Assembly (NCBI GenBank): GCA_018816665.1
Contig: JAHIVM010000044.1
Location: forward strand, 1-7,400
Reading direction: 5' to 3'
Source of the DNA: Candidatus Zixiibacteriota bacterium
GTDB lineage: Bacteria > Zixibacteria > MSB-5A5 > GN15 > FEB-12
Length of the DNA stretch: 7,400 nt
Numbering within the stretch: position 1 is the stretch's first letter; the number at the start of each line of letters is the position of its first letter. Of this stretch, positions 1-5,317 are shown in pieces. The position numbers were made by a program, and so were the translations under genes. The notes below the pieces were generated by a model. The model searched no databases. It was given only the letters and a program-made list of their open reading frames with translations, and was not told the DNA's origin.

Positions 1-2
1 AT

Positions 3-395
3 TACCTTTCCCGGTTCGGGTTCAAGGGCGCCGACCAGCAGAAGAAGGCCCGAGATCTTTCGGGCGGCGAGCGCAATCGCTGTCATCTGGCCAAGGTACT
101 CAAAGTGGGCGGCAACGTGCTGATCCTCGACGAGCCGACCAACGATCTCGATGTCAACACCCTCCGTTTGCTGGAAGAAGCCATACTGAATTTCCGCGGT
201 TGTGTGCTGGTCATCAGCCACGATCGTTTTTTCCTGGATCGCATCTGCACCCATCTGCTGGTGTTTGAAGGCGAATCATCCGTGCGCTGGTTCACCGGCA
301 ATTTCCAGGAGTATCAGGAGTGGCGCAAAAAAGAACTGGGAAGCAGGTTATTTGAAAATCGACGAAACCGATACCGGAAACTGGTGAAAGCGTAG
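3..395 (+). CDS. ettA: EttA-like ABC-F ATPase, C-terminal part (5' end outside window)
   Basis: This is the last 130 codons of an ABC-F protein, a soluble twin-ATPase without membrane segments. EttA binds the ribosomal E site and gates the first steps of elongation according to the ATP/ADP ratio. Counting from the first whole codon, the second nucleotide-binding domain shows the signature LSGGERNR (19-26), Walker B LILDEPTNDLD (40-50) and the switch histidine in ISHDRFFLDR (71-80). The segment ending in WFTGNFQEYQEW and a basic tail with YRKL is typical of EttA rather than Uup or YheS, which carry longer C-terminal extensions. Walker A and the first ATPase domain lie upstream of the window. 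The gene ends in TAG at 393-395, with 65 bases to the next start on the same strand, so co-transcription with the exonuclease is possible. Family assignment is firm; the EttA subfamily is likely from the end sequence. Confidence 0.9.
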   Translation, partial: YLSRFGFKGADQQKKARDLSGGERNRCHLAKVLKVGGNVLILDEPTNDLDVNTLRLLEEAILNFRGCVLVISHDRFFLDRICTHLLVFEGESSVRWFTGNFQEYQEWRKKELGSRLFENRRNRYRKLVKA

Positions 396-460
396 TTCGG
401 ACAGCCGGGCGAACTTGTCTGCAGCACGCAGTAACAACTGCCTACGGAGATATTGCAGGA

Positions 461-1642
461 TTGGAAGACACTAGCTCAGACAGCTACGAGTACGTTGATA
501 GCGCAACGGCTCTTGAGCAACTGACGGCGAAACTCGAACGCGCCGACCGCATCGCGGTGGACACCGAGGCCGACAGTCTGCATCATTATTACCAGAAAGT
601 CTGTCTCATCCAGTTGTCCTACGGACGAAGATCGGCCATCGTTGATCCGCTCGCCATCGAGGATCTCACCCCCCTTCTGGCCGTGCTACGGGACAAACCC
701 CTGATATTCCACAGCGCGGAGTTTGATCTGCGAATGTTATACGGGGCCTACCACTTTGTTCCCGACCTGCCCGTGTTTGACACTATGATTGCGGCGCAAT
801 TGCTGGGCTCAACCGAGGTTGGGCTGGTTGCCCTGGCCCACGAGCATCTTGATGTGCAACTCACCAAAAAAGGGCAGAAGTCTGACTGGTCCAAACGGCC
901 GTTGACCGATGCGCAACTAGCGTACGCCTGCAACGACACTAAGTATTTGTCACGCCTGGCTGATGCTCTTCACAAACAGCTTGCCAGACTCAATCGTACG
1001 GGCTGGCACGAAGAAGCCTGTGCCCGCACTGTGCATGCGGCCACGCAGGACAAATCGCCACAGGATCCCGACGACCTTTGGCGCATCAAGGGGACTTCGT
1101 ACCTGGAGCCACGCCATCTGGTGTTCGTCAGGAAAATCTGGCGATGGCGGGACCGGGAGGCACAAAAGGCCGATCTGCCGCCGTTCAGGATAATGCCCAA
1201 TCAACTGCTTCTGGACCTGGCCGTGTGGAGTGCCGATCACCAGCGCCTCCCGCTTGAGAAAGGACCTCGTCTTCCCCGCCACTGCACGGGCAAGCGACTG
1301 AACTACCTCCGGCAGGCTCTGGACAGCGCCCGCAGTCTGCCCTCGGACAAATGGCCGCAGCATCGCAAATCCGGTGTTTACGAACCGATCGACTCAGCCG
1401 AGTTCAAGGCCCTGCGTTCAGGTGTGGCTCGTATCGCTCGGGATTTCGATGTACCGGCGCCGACCATTGCCAGCCGTCGCAGCCTGGAACGCATCACGCT
1501 GGATCGACCGCGCACCGTCGAGGCCATTATGGAAAGCAGCAAACTGCTGCGCTGGCAGGCGGAACTTGTTCTTCCGGTCGTTAAAGAGACCTTCTCCCGC
1601 AAGCGAAGTCAATCCGACGGGTCGCAACGCCAGAACAAATAG
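461..1642 (+). CDS. rnd: Ribonuclease D-like 3'-5' exonuclease with HRDC domain
   Basis: A 393-residue DEDDy-family 3'-5' exoribonuclease, likely trimming tRNA and other structured RNA 3' ends with two metal ions. Exo I is VDTEAD (Asp34, Glu36), Exo II is HSAEFDLRML (Asp89) and Exo III is YACND (Tyr155, Asp159), so all catalytic residues are present. Around 215-255 an HRDC-type RNA-binding segment is seen (LEPRHLVFVRKIWRWRDREAQ, then LPPFRIMPNQLLLDLA). The remaining C-terminal 100 residues are basic and may hold a second, degenerate HRDC fold. Length fits RNase D (about 370-390). The start is TTG at 461: no in-frame ATG lies near the protein's natural N-terminus, and GGAG at 446-449 sits 11 bases upstream. 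The gene is followed directly by a perfect hairpin. It converges on the metal-cofactor operon and shows no functional link to it. Confidence 0.92.
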   Translation: MEDTSSDSYEYVDSATALEQLTAKLERADRIAVDTEADSLHHYYQKVCLIQLSYGRRSAIVDPLAIEDLTPLLAVLRDKPLIFHSAEFDLRMLYGAYHFVPDLPVFDTMIAAQLLGSTEVGLVALAHEHLDVQLTKKGQKSDWSKRPLTDAQLAYACNDTKYLSRLADALHKQLARLNRTGWHEEACARTVHAATQDKSPQDPDDLWRIKGTSYLEPRHLVFVRKIWRWRDREAQKADLPPFRIMPNQLLLDLAVWSADHQRLPLEKGPRLPRHCTGKRLNYLRQALDSARSLPSDKWPQHRKSGVYEPIDSAEFKALRSGVARIARDFDVPAPTIASRRSLERITLDRPRTVEAIMESSKLLRWQAELVLPVVKETFSRKRSQSDGSQRQNK

Positions 1643-1666
1643 CGGAGGTATCCGGGATACCTCCGC
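1642..1666. terminator. Perfect 11-bp hairpin between convergent genes
   Basis: Arms GCGGAGGTATC (1642-1652) and GATACCTCCGC (1656-1666) are exact reverse complements around a 3-base loop; the hairpin begins on the last base of the exonuclease stop codon. There is no T-run after it on the plus strand. On the minus strand it is followed by TATTTGTTCT, which is moderately T-rich. The position between two convergent genes suggests it blocks transcription from both sides, better for the minus-strand operon. A weaker GC stem, CGGGC/GCCCG, lies at 1684-1696 just after the stop of the minus-strand gene. Arm length and placement are seen; termination itself is inferred. Confidence 0.6.
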
Positions 1667-1702
1667 CAATATGACTGCTGGCACGGGCCGCGCCCGGGTC
1701 GA

Positions 1703-2086
1703 TTAGTGTCGATCCTGGCACTGCCCCCCGCCCTGGCCATGACCGTGAAGGTCATCGCACATGTTCGCCCCGGTCTGGAGCGTGTTTGCGAGAAAAGCTC
1801 TGGCAACCTCCTCCGCCTGTGCAGTCGGAGCGCCTATCACAACCTTCACACCGGCCTGCTGGAACATCTGGACAGCTCTCCCCCCCATGCCGCCGGCAAT
1901 GATGACGGTGCAACCAAGTTGTCCCAGCCAGTTGGGCAGCACACCGGGTTCGTGCGGTGGTGGCGTCTGGAACTCCCGGCCCGTAATGTCCAAACTCGTG
2001 TCATCCACATCGAAGATGGCGAATTGCTGGCAATGCCCGAAGTGCGGGCAAAGGACACCGTCGATTGTCGGAATGGCTATTTTCAT
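1703..2086 (-). CDS. NifX/NifB-like dinitrogenase cofactor-family protein A with His/Cys tail
   Basis: A 127-residue cytoplasmic protein of the dinitrogenase iron-molybdenum cofactor family (RNase H-like fold shared by NifX, NifY and the NifB C-terminus), whose members carry or transfer metal-sulfur clusters. It opens with MKIAIPTIDGVLCPHFGHC, in which Cys13, His15, His18 and Cys19 form a likely ligand group, followed by the core VIIAGGMGGRAVQMFQQAGVKVVIGA (61-86). After residue 108 the tail is rich in possible metal ligands: Cys110, His114, His116, Cys123, His127, within a Gly/Gln-rich stretch. The start ATG at 2086 has GGGAG about 8 bases upstream. It is the last gene of the operon, 34 bases after ATPase 2. 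No nitrogenase gene is near, so a nitrogenase role is not implied; a cluster carrier for the adjacent ATPases is more likely. Confidence 0.88.
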   Translation of the reverse strand: MKIAIPTIDGVLCPHFGHCQQFAIFDVDDTSLDITGREFQTPPPHEPGVLPNWLGQLGCTVIIAGGMGGRAVQMFQQAGVKVVIGAPTAQAEEVARAFLANTLQTGANMCDDLHGHGQGGGQCQDRH

Positions 2087-2120
2087 CGTCGTCTCCCTGT
2101 TGAGCGTGTTATCTCTTGAT

Positions 2121-3053
2121 TCAACTTAGTTTCCTGGTTCGTAACGACTGCCCGCCACCGGCCGACTTCATTGACTCGGCAAGGGCGGTCTGCAGGCCGG
2201 ATAGCTCCCCGGACATGGTGCGGGAGATGTTGTTCAGCACCGTTTGGCCTTTCAACTGGGCTGCCACTACGGCCCGGTCGTAACGCAAACGACCCAGCAC
2301 CGGCAGCTGTTGTTCGGCCGCGAACTGCTCTATGCGCCGGGTCATGATCTCATGGATATCGTGTTTGTTGATACAAACTCCGGCCGGGATACCAAAGTGC
2401 CGCACAACCTCCAGCAATCGCGACATGTCATGCAAAGCCGATAGCGACGGCTCGGTAACGATCAGGACATACGTTGCCCCCGTGATTGAGGCAATCACCG
2501 GGCAGCCGATACCAGGCGGTCCATCGATCAGGATGTAATCAAGGCCAAGTGTTTCGGCTCGCCGGCGAGCTTCCTGGCGCAGAAGCGATACCAAACGACC
2601 GGAGTTTCCGGCGGCAATCCCCAAACGGGCATGCACCAGGGGTCCAAGATTGCTGTCAGACACAAACCACTGACCGCTCATGACCGGCTCCGTGTGAATC
2701 GCCTCCTCCGGACAGAACCGTCCGCATACTCCGCAGCCTTCGCAGGCATAGGGATCTATACGATAGCCTGCGATGCCGTTAGTTTTCGGATCGCTGAAGG
2801 GTACCACCGCGTCGAAGCGGCACAGGTCGTAGCATGTGCCGCAAGGTATGCACGCCTCCGCGTCGATGACCGACCGTTGTCCGCCGATGAAGTCCTGCGT
2901 TTCGATCACGTTGTGATCAAGGATGAGCCGCAGGTTGGCCGCGTCCACATCGCAATCCACCAGCACCCGTTCGGGCAGCAACCCGGCCAGCGCACCGGTC
3001 ACGGTCGTTTTGCCGGTACCGCCCTTTCCACTGACTACCACGAGTTCAGTCAT
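2121..3053 (-). CDS. MinD-type P-loop ATPase with inserted 2x[4Fe-4S] ferredoxin domain (ATPase 2)
   Basis: A 310-residue MinD/Mrp/NifH-superfamily ATPase with a ferredoxin-like insert (COG1149 type). The deviant Walker A is SGKGGTGKTT (8-17) and the signature lysine is Lys10. The insert carries two four-cysteine motifs: Cys68-71-74-78 and Cys104-107-110-114 followed by Pro. The switch region is LIDGPPGIG (175-183), and INKHDI (228-233) is the base-recognition motif. Such proteins dimerise through ATP and probably couple hydrolysis to cluster transfer or electron flow. An in-frame ATG 33 bases upstream exists, but 3053 is preferred: GAGGAGG lies 5 bases before it and MTELVVVSGKGG is the family's usual N-terminus. 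The start overlaps the end of ATPase 1 by 8 bases, so translation is probably coupled. A Desulfovibrio orp MinD ATPase is the closest described equivalent I recall. Confidence 0.93.
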   Translation of the reverse strand: MTELVVVSGKGGTGKTTVTGALAGLLPERVLVDCDVDAANLRLILDHNVIETQDFIGGQRSVIDAEACIPCGTCYDLCRFDAVVPFSDPKTNGIAGYRIDPYACEGCGVCGRFCPEEAIHTEPVMSGQWFVSDSNLGPLVHARLGIAAGNSGRLVSLLRQEARRRAETLGLDYILIDGPPGIGCPVIASITGATYVLIVTEPSLSALHDMSRLLEVVRHFGIPAGVCINKHDIHEIMTRRIEQFAAEQQLPVLGRLRYDRAVVAAQLKGQTVLNNISRTMSGELSGLQTALAESMKSAGGGQSLRTRKLS

Positions 3054-3903
3054 GGGCACCCTCCTCAACCCGGTGATACAGATCAACCATCATGTGCCGA
3101 AACGTTTCCGACCGGTCGATTGCCAGATGACCGCCGGCATACGCCCGGGCACACTCAAGATCGTACGGAATGGACAGCAATACCGGGATGTTCTCGCGAA
3201 TACAAAACGTCTCGACACGGTCATCGCCGATGTCCGACCGGTTGATGACCACCCCAAAACGCAATCCCAGTTCTCGCACCATCCCCACCGCGAGTTCGAG
3301 ATCATTGAGGCCGAACGGAGTCGGCTCGGTCACGAGCACCACATAGTCAACATCCCGCACCGCTTCAATGGTAGGACAGGTGGTACCGGGGGGAGCATCA
3401 ATGACGGCACACTGGTGACTGCCCACGGTTCGCCGCACGAGGCTGGTTACCGGGTGAATCTGGGTGGCGCCGACCTCCAGGGTGCCGTCGATAAACCCGG
3501 CTTCATGACTGGTGCCGGTGCGCACGCGGCCGACGGTTTTCGGTATCTCGGTAATGGCCTTCTCCGGGCACACCAGTCGACAGCCGCCGCAACTGTGACA
3601 CAACTCGGGGAACAGCATGACGCTGGGTCCCAGAACAGCCAGAGCATTGTACTGGCAGAAATCGGAGCATTCCCCGCATCCCGTGCAGATGTCGGGATCG
3701 ATCGACGGAATGGCGACCCTTGCTTCTTCCTCACGGTCAACGGTTGGCTGAAGAAAAATGTGTCCGTTGGGTTCTTCGACATCGCAATCCACGTATGCGA
3801 CATCCAACCCTTCCCGCGCCAGCGCAACCGTAAGGTTGGTGGCAACGGTTGTTTTTCCGGTGCCACCCTTGCCACTGGCGACGGCGATAGTCAAGTTGGG
3901 CAA
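3046..3903 (-). CDS. MinD-type P-loop ATPase with inserted 2x[4Fe-4S] ferredoxin domain (ATPase 1)
   Basis: A 285-residue paralogue of the following gene. The deviant Walker A is SGKGGTGKTT (10-19), with the catalytic-site aspartates in YVDCDVEEPN (37-46). Two [4Fe-4S] motifs are Cys73-76-79-83 and Cys102-105-108-112 followed by Pro. Then come VIDAPPGTTCP (167-177), the VLVTEPTPFGLNDLELAV segment (189-206) and NRSDIG (221-226). The start is TTG at 3903, because the Rossmann strand NLTIAVASGKGG begins there and no ATG precedes it in the conserved frame. GGAGG at 3914-3918 lies 10 bases upstream and shares its first base with the stop codon of the DUF5320-like gene. The paired arrangement of two non-identical Fe-S MinD ATPases suggests a heterodimer or two successive steps. 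Cytoplasmic; no membrane segment or signal peptide. A role in cluster assembly or cell division, as proposed for Desulfovibrio orp, is inference. Confidence 0.93.
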   Translation of the reverse strand: MPNLTIAVASGKGGTGKTTVATNLTVALAREGLDVAYVDCDVEEPNGHIFLQPTVDREEEARVAIPSIDPDICTGCGECSDFCQYNALAVLGPSVMLFPELCHSCGGCRLVCPEKAITEIPKTVGRVRTGTSHEAGFIDGTLEVGATQIHPVTSLVRRTVGSHQCAVIDAPPGTTCPTIEAVRDVDYVVLVTEPTPFGLNDLELAVGMVRELGLRFGVVINRSDIGDDRVETFCIRENIPVLLSIPYDLECARAYAGGHLAIDRSETFRHMMVDLYHRVEEGAHD

Positions 3904-3917
3904 TAGAGTACGGCCTC

Positions 3918-4283
3918 CTAGCGATCCTGCCGGCGTTTCAGTTGGTTGAGACGATTCGTGATGTCGTCAAGCTGCGCCCGCAGGTCCACGGCTGCCGCTT
4001 CCAGTTCCTGAACGTTGGTGTCGGGCGTGGACATTGCCTGCGGAGCACCTACCGTGGACCAGAATCCCCGGCCACCACCGCCCATGCCTCGGCCCATACC
4101 GCGTCCCATGCCTCGGCCCATGCCGCGGCCCATACCGCGACCCATGCCGCGACCGACTCCGGCCGGTCCACGGCCGGGTCCGGGGTTCATGTATCCGGGG
4201 ACATCGTTCCCGGTGCAGTAACCGGCACCGCGTCCGCTCGTTGCTCCCTGACCGTTGGGTCCTGTTTTATCTCCACCTGGCAT
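3918..4283 (-). CDS. DUF5320-like small protein with six GRGM repeats and C-terminal coiled coil
   Basis: A 121-residue protein of unknown function that matches the DUF5320 pattern: a start of the form MPGGDKTGPNGQG, then a Gly/Arg/Met-rich middle and a short coiled coil. Residues 1-43 include SGRGAGYCTGND with the only cysteine (Cys23). Residues 44-67 are six consecutive GRGM units, followed by GGGGRGFW. Residues 90-119 (VQELEAAAVDLRAQLDDITN and onward) form heptads suited to a coiled coil, so it probably oligomerises. Members are regularly encoded beside NifX-like proteins and Fe-S MinD ATPases, which links them by context. The methionine and arginine repeats could bind soft metals such as Cu(I), or nucleic acid or anionic cofactor; neither is shown. 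The start ATG at 4283 has AAGGAG about 8 bases upstream. The real strand is minus: the plus-strand reading is a low-complexity Pro/His shadow. Confidence 0.85.
   Translation of the reverse strand: MPGGDKTGPNGQGATSGRGAGYCTGNDVPGYMNPGPGRGPAGVGRGMGRGMGRGMGRGMGRGMGRGMGGGGRGFWSTVGAPQAMSTPDTNVQELEAAAVDLRAQLDDITNRLNQLKRRQDR
4083..4154 (-). repeat. Six tandem 12-bp units encoding GRGM
   Basis: Seventy-two bases encode six copies of Gly-Arg-Gly-Met without interruption. The units differ mainly at wobble positions (GGT/GGC/GGA glycine codons, CGC/CGA arginine codons). The protein repeat is exact while the DNA repeat is imperfect, which points to selection on the peptide. Units this similar can still expand or contract by slippage or recombination in steps of four residues without changing the frame. 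Confidence 0.9.
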
Positions 4284-4304
4284 GACTCCACTCCTTTCTG
4301 TATT

Positions 4305-4332
4305 CCCCTGACGACATTCGCACGCGCAGGGG
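4305..4332 (-). other. Possible intercistronic stem-loop
   Basis: In the 59-base gap between NifX-like B and the DUF5320-like gene, CCCCTG (4305-4310) and CAGGGG (4327-4332) can pair around a 16-base loop containing GCGCGTGCG on the transcript strand. There is no T-run, so it is not a convincing terminator. It could protect or separate the two halves of the operon message, but six pairs may also arise by chance in GC-rich DNA. Confidence 0.25.
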
Positions 4333-4342
4333 GACGCGACCG

Positions 4343-4705
4343 CTACATCCAGTGTCCCTCGACATTGGCACCATCAGCCGCTTGCAGTTTATTTGCTTTG
4401 ACGAGCTCAATGGCCTCGGCCACCGTTCCCTCAGACCACAGCGCTACCTTCACTTTGGCCGCCGACAACGCCCTGAACGCTTTGGGACCAACATTGCCGG
4501 AGACCACCAGGTCGGGATGAAGGGCAACCACTGCCTGCGCCGCCTGAATTCCGGCTCCCTGCGCGGCCATCACGTTCTGTTCGTTTGCCACCGCTGTATA
4601 CCGACCATCCTCGGTGTTGTAGGCCAGAAAGTAGGCCGCGCGTCCAAACCTGGGATCGACCCGGCTTTCCGGCGTGTTGTCCTGTGCCGAAATTACGATA
4701 ATCAT
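4343..4705 (-). CDS. NifX/ORP-like dinitrogenase cofactor-family protein B
   Basis: A 120-residue member of the dinitrogenase iron-molybdenum cofactor family with a layout close to the Desulfovibrio orange protein. Its start is MIIVISAQDNTPESRVDPRFGRAAYF (1-26, with the family's FGR motif), then LVVSGNVGPKAFRALSAAKVKV (66-87), then an LVKANKL segment, and it ends in VEGHWM. It has no cysteine at all. In the characterised orange protein the Mo-Cu sulfide cluster is held non-covalently rather than by cysteine thiolates (recalled), so the lack of cysteine fits. The start ATG at 4705 overlaps the stop of NifX-like C as ATGA, and GGGAG lies about 6 bases upstream, so translation is coupled. It differs clearly from its two paralogues in the cluster, which carry cysteine-rich ends. 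Cluster identity is inference. Confidence 0.9.
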   Translation of the reverse strand: MIIVISAQDNTPESRVDPRFGRAAYFLAYNTEDGRYTAVANEQNVMAAQGAGIQAAQAVVALHPDLVVSGNVGPKAFRALSAAKVKVALWSEGTVAEAIELVKANKLQAADGANVEGHWM

Positions 4706-5121
4706 GATTTCTCCCTGTTACGAGCCGCAGCACCTGTTCGTCGACCGCGACCACACCCACTCCCCCGTCGCCCGCCGCCGAAGCCCCGGTGACAACCGGG
4801 AAGGCAGTAGCGATCGGGAGTTAACGTTCCATTCAAATAGGCTTGCAATACATCGCCGACTTCGCCGCACAACCACCCGTGCACTTCCACCCCGGCCCGG
4901 TTCGCCAGCATGTGCAGTTGACGGGAGAGGGCGCCGCAGAGGAGAACAGAGACGCCCTGTGCGTGCAGATAAGCCGCCTTGCGCATCGGGTTGAGATCGG
5001 GCAGGGTCTGAGTTGAACGACCCGTCTCGGTAGTGCCGTCGTAATCAACCAGCAGCAATTGCCGGGCACTGTCCAGCACCGGTGATACCCGGCCATCCCA
5101 TATCGGTATTGCAATTCTCAT
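4702..5121 (-). CDS. NifX-like dinitrogenase cofactor-family protein C with Gly/Arg/Cys tail
   Basis: A 139-residue NifX-family protein and first gene of the operon. It begins MRIAIPIWDGRVSPVLDSARQ (1-21), then LCGALSRQLHMLANRAGVEV (61-80), WLCGEVGDVLQAYLNGTL (83-100) and YCLPGC (105-110). This is the subtype with Cys62, Cys85, Cys106 and Cys110. The tail after 110 is an HRGFGGGRRG-type Gly/Arg-rich stretch with Cys123 and is probably disordered. The frame stays open 54 codons further upstream, but that extension is AT-rich, has no family similarity and covers the promoter region, so 5121 is taken as the start. No strong ribosome binding site precedes it; the putative sigma54 start site lies only about 6 bases before the ATG. 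It overlaps NifX-like B by four bases. It probably binds or transfers a metal-sulfur cluster in the cytoplasm. Confidence 0.87.
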   Translation of the reverse strand: MRIAIPIWDGRVSPVLDSARQLLLVDYDGTTETGRSTQTLPDLNPMRKAAYLHAQGVSVLLCGALSRQLHMLANRAGVEVHGWLCGEVGDVLQAYLNGTLTPDRYCLPGCHRGFGGGRRGSGCGRGRRTGAAARNREKS

Positions 5122-5135
5122 TCTGTCTGTGAAGT

Positions 5136-5154
5136 AATACAATATCGATGCCAA
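5136..5154 (-). promoter_or_regulatory. Candidate sigma54 promoter for the six-gene operon
   Basis: Read on the minus strand, TTGGCATCGATATTGTATT matches the sigma54 form TGGCAC-N5-TTGCA in spacing. GG (5152-5151) is followed by exactly ten bases and then GT (5140-5139) in place of the usual GC at -12. The predicted transcript starts near 5127, about 6 bases before the ATG at 5121, which would give an almost leaderless message. The adjacent activator gene makes a sigma54 promoter expected here. Against it: the -12 change, the very short leader, and the frequency of such motifs in AT-rich DNA. No better sigma70-type pair was found in the gap. Confidence 0.5.
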
Positions 5155-5172
5155 TACCCTAGTGGTGGCCCA

Positions 5173-5218
5173 TCGAATAAGGTAACATATTATTCGACAA
5201 TATGTTACATCAACATAT
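5173..5218. promoter_or_regulatory. Overlapping inverted repeats, probable activator binding site
   Basis: Two perfect dyads overlap. The first has arms TCGAATAA (5173-5180) and TTATTCGA (5190-5197); the second has arms GTAACATATT (5182-5191) and AATATGTTAC (5199-5208) around 7 bases. The half-site AACATAT occurs a third time at 5212-5218 and pairs with ATATGTT (5200-5206) as another 7-bp dyad. The centre of the main dyad lies about 68 bases upstream of the predicted sigma54 start, rather close but usable for an enhancer-binding protein. The symmetry is seen; binding by the adjacent regulator, whose Fis-type helix-turn-helix acts as a dimer, is inferred. Confidence 0.6.
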
Positions 5219-5253
5219 CGCAAACACCTACAAGACCAAAGGAAATAGTTGAA

Positions 5254-5267
5254 TTGCAATATTGCAA
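5254..5267. promoter_or_regulatory. 14-bp perfect palindrome TTGCAATATTGCAA
   Basis: TTGCAAT and ATTGCAA are directly joined with no spacer, centred between 5260 and 5261, roughly 134 bases upstream of the predicted sigma54 start. It could be a second upstream activator site or the target of another dimeric regulator. No loop is possible without opening the centre, so it is a DNA operator rather than an RNA terminator. Its half-site differs from the AACATAT half-site nearby, which suggests a different protein. Confidence 0.4.
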
Positions 5268-5317
5268 CGATCCCGATGACCATTATTGCATTTTTGAAAG
5301 ACTGGCAGGAGGCTCTA

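Noticed and set aside
461..1642. Functional link between the exonuclease and the metal-cofactor operon
   Set aside because: The genes are convergent and separated by a hairpin; RNase D is a housekeeping enzyme and nothing in the sequence ties it to the system.
4083..4154. CRISPR array or DNA-level satellite
   Set aside because: Units are only 12 bases without spacers, vary at codon wobble positions and encode a continuous peptide repeat.
3942..4520. Plus-strand open frame (192 residues) with Ala/His-rich repeats, and a Pro/Arg/Met-rich one at 4015-4221
   Set aside because: Both are antisense images of the GRGM repeat gene; composition is low complexity and the minus-strand frame has the family pattern, ribosome binding site and operon spacing.
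1703..5121. Nitrogenase (nif) gene cluster
   Set aside because: NifX-like proteins are present, but there are no nitrogenase structural genes, no NifB radical-SAM domain and no NifE/N; the ATPases carry ferredoxin inserts and are not NifH.
4702..5283. N-terminally extended version (193 residues) of NifX-like C
   Set aside because: The extra 54 residues come from the AT-rich promoter region with its inverted repeats, show no family similarity, and the family's conserved N-terminus begins at the ATG at 5121.
5122..5317. Intrinsic terminator after the activator gene
   Set aside because: The inverted repeats in this gap are AT-rich, lack a GC stem followed by T-run on the minus strand, and fit operator sites better; read-through from the activator into the operon cannot be excluded.
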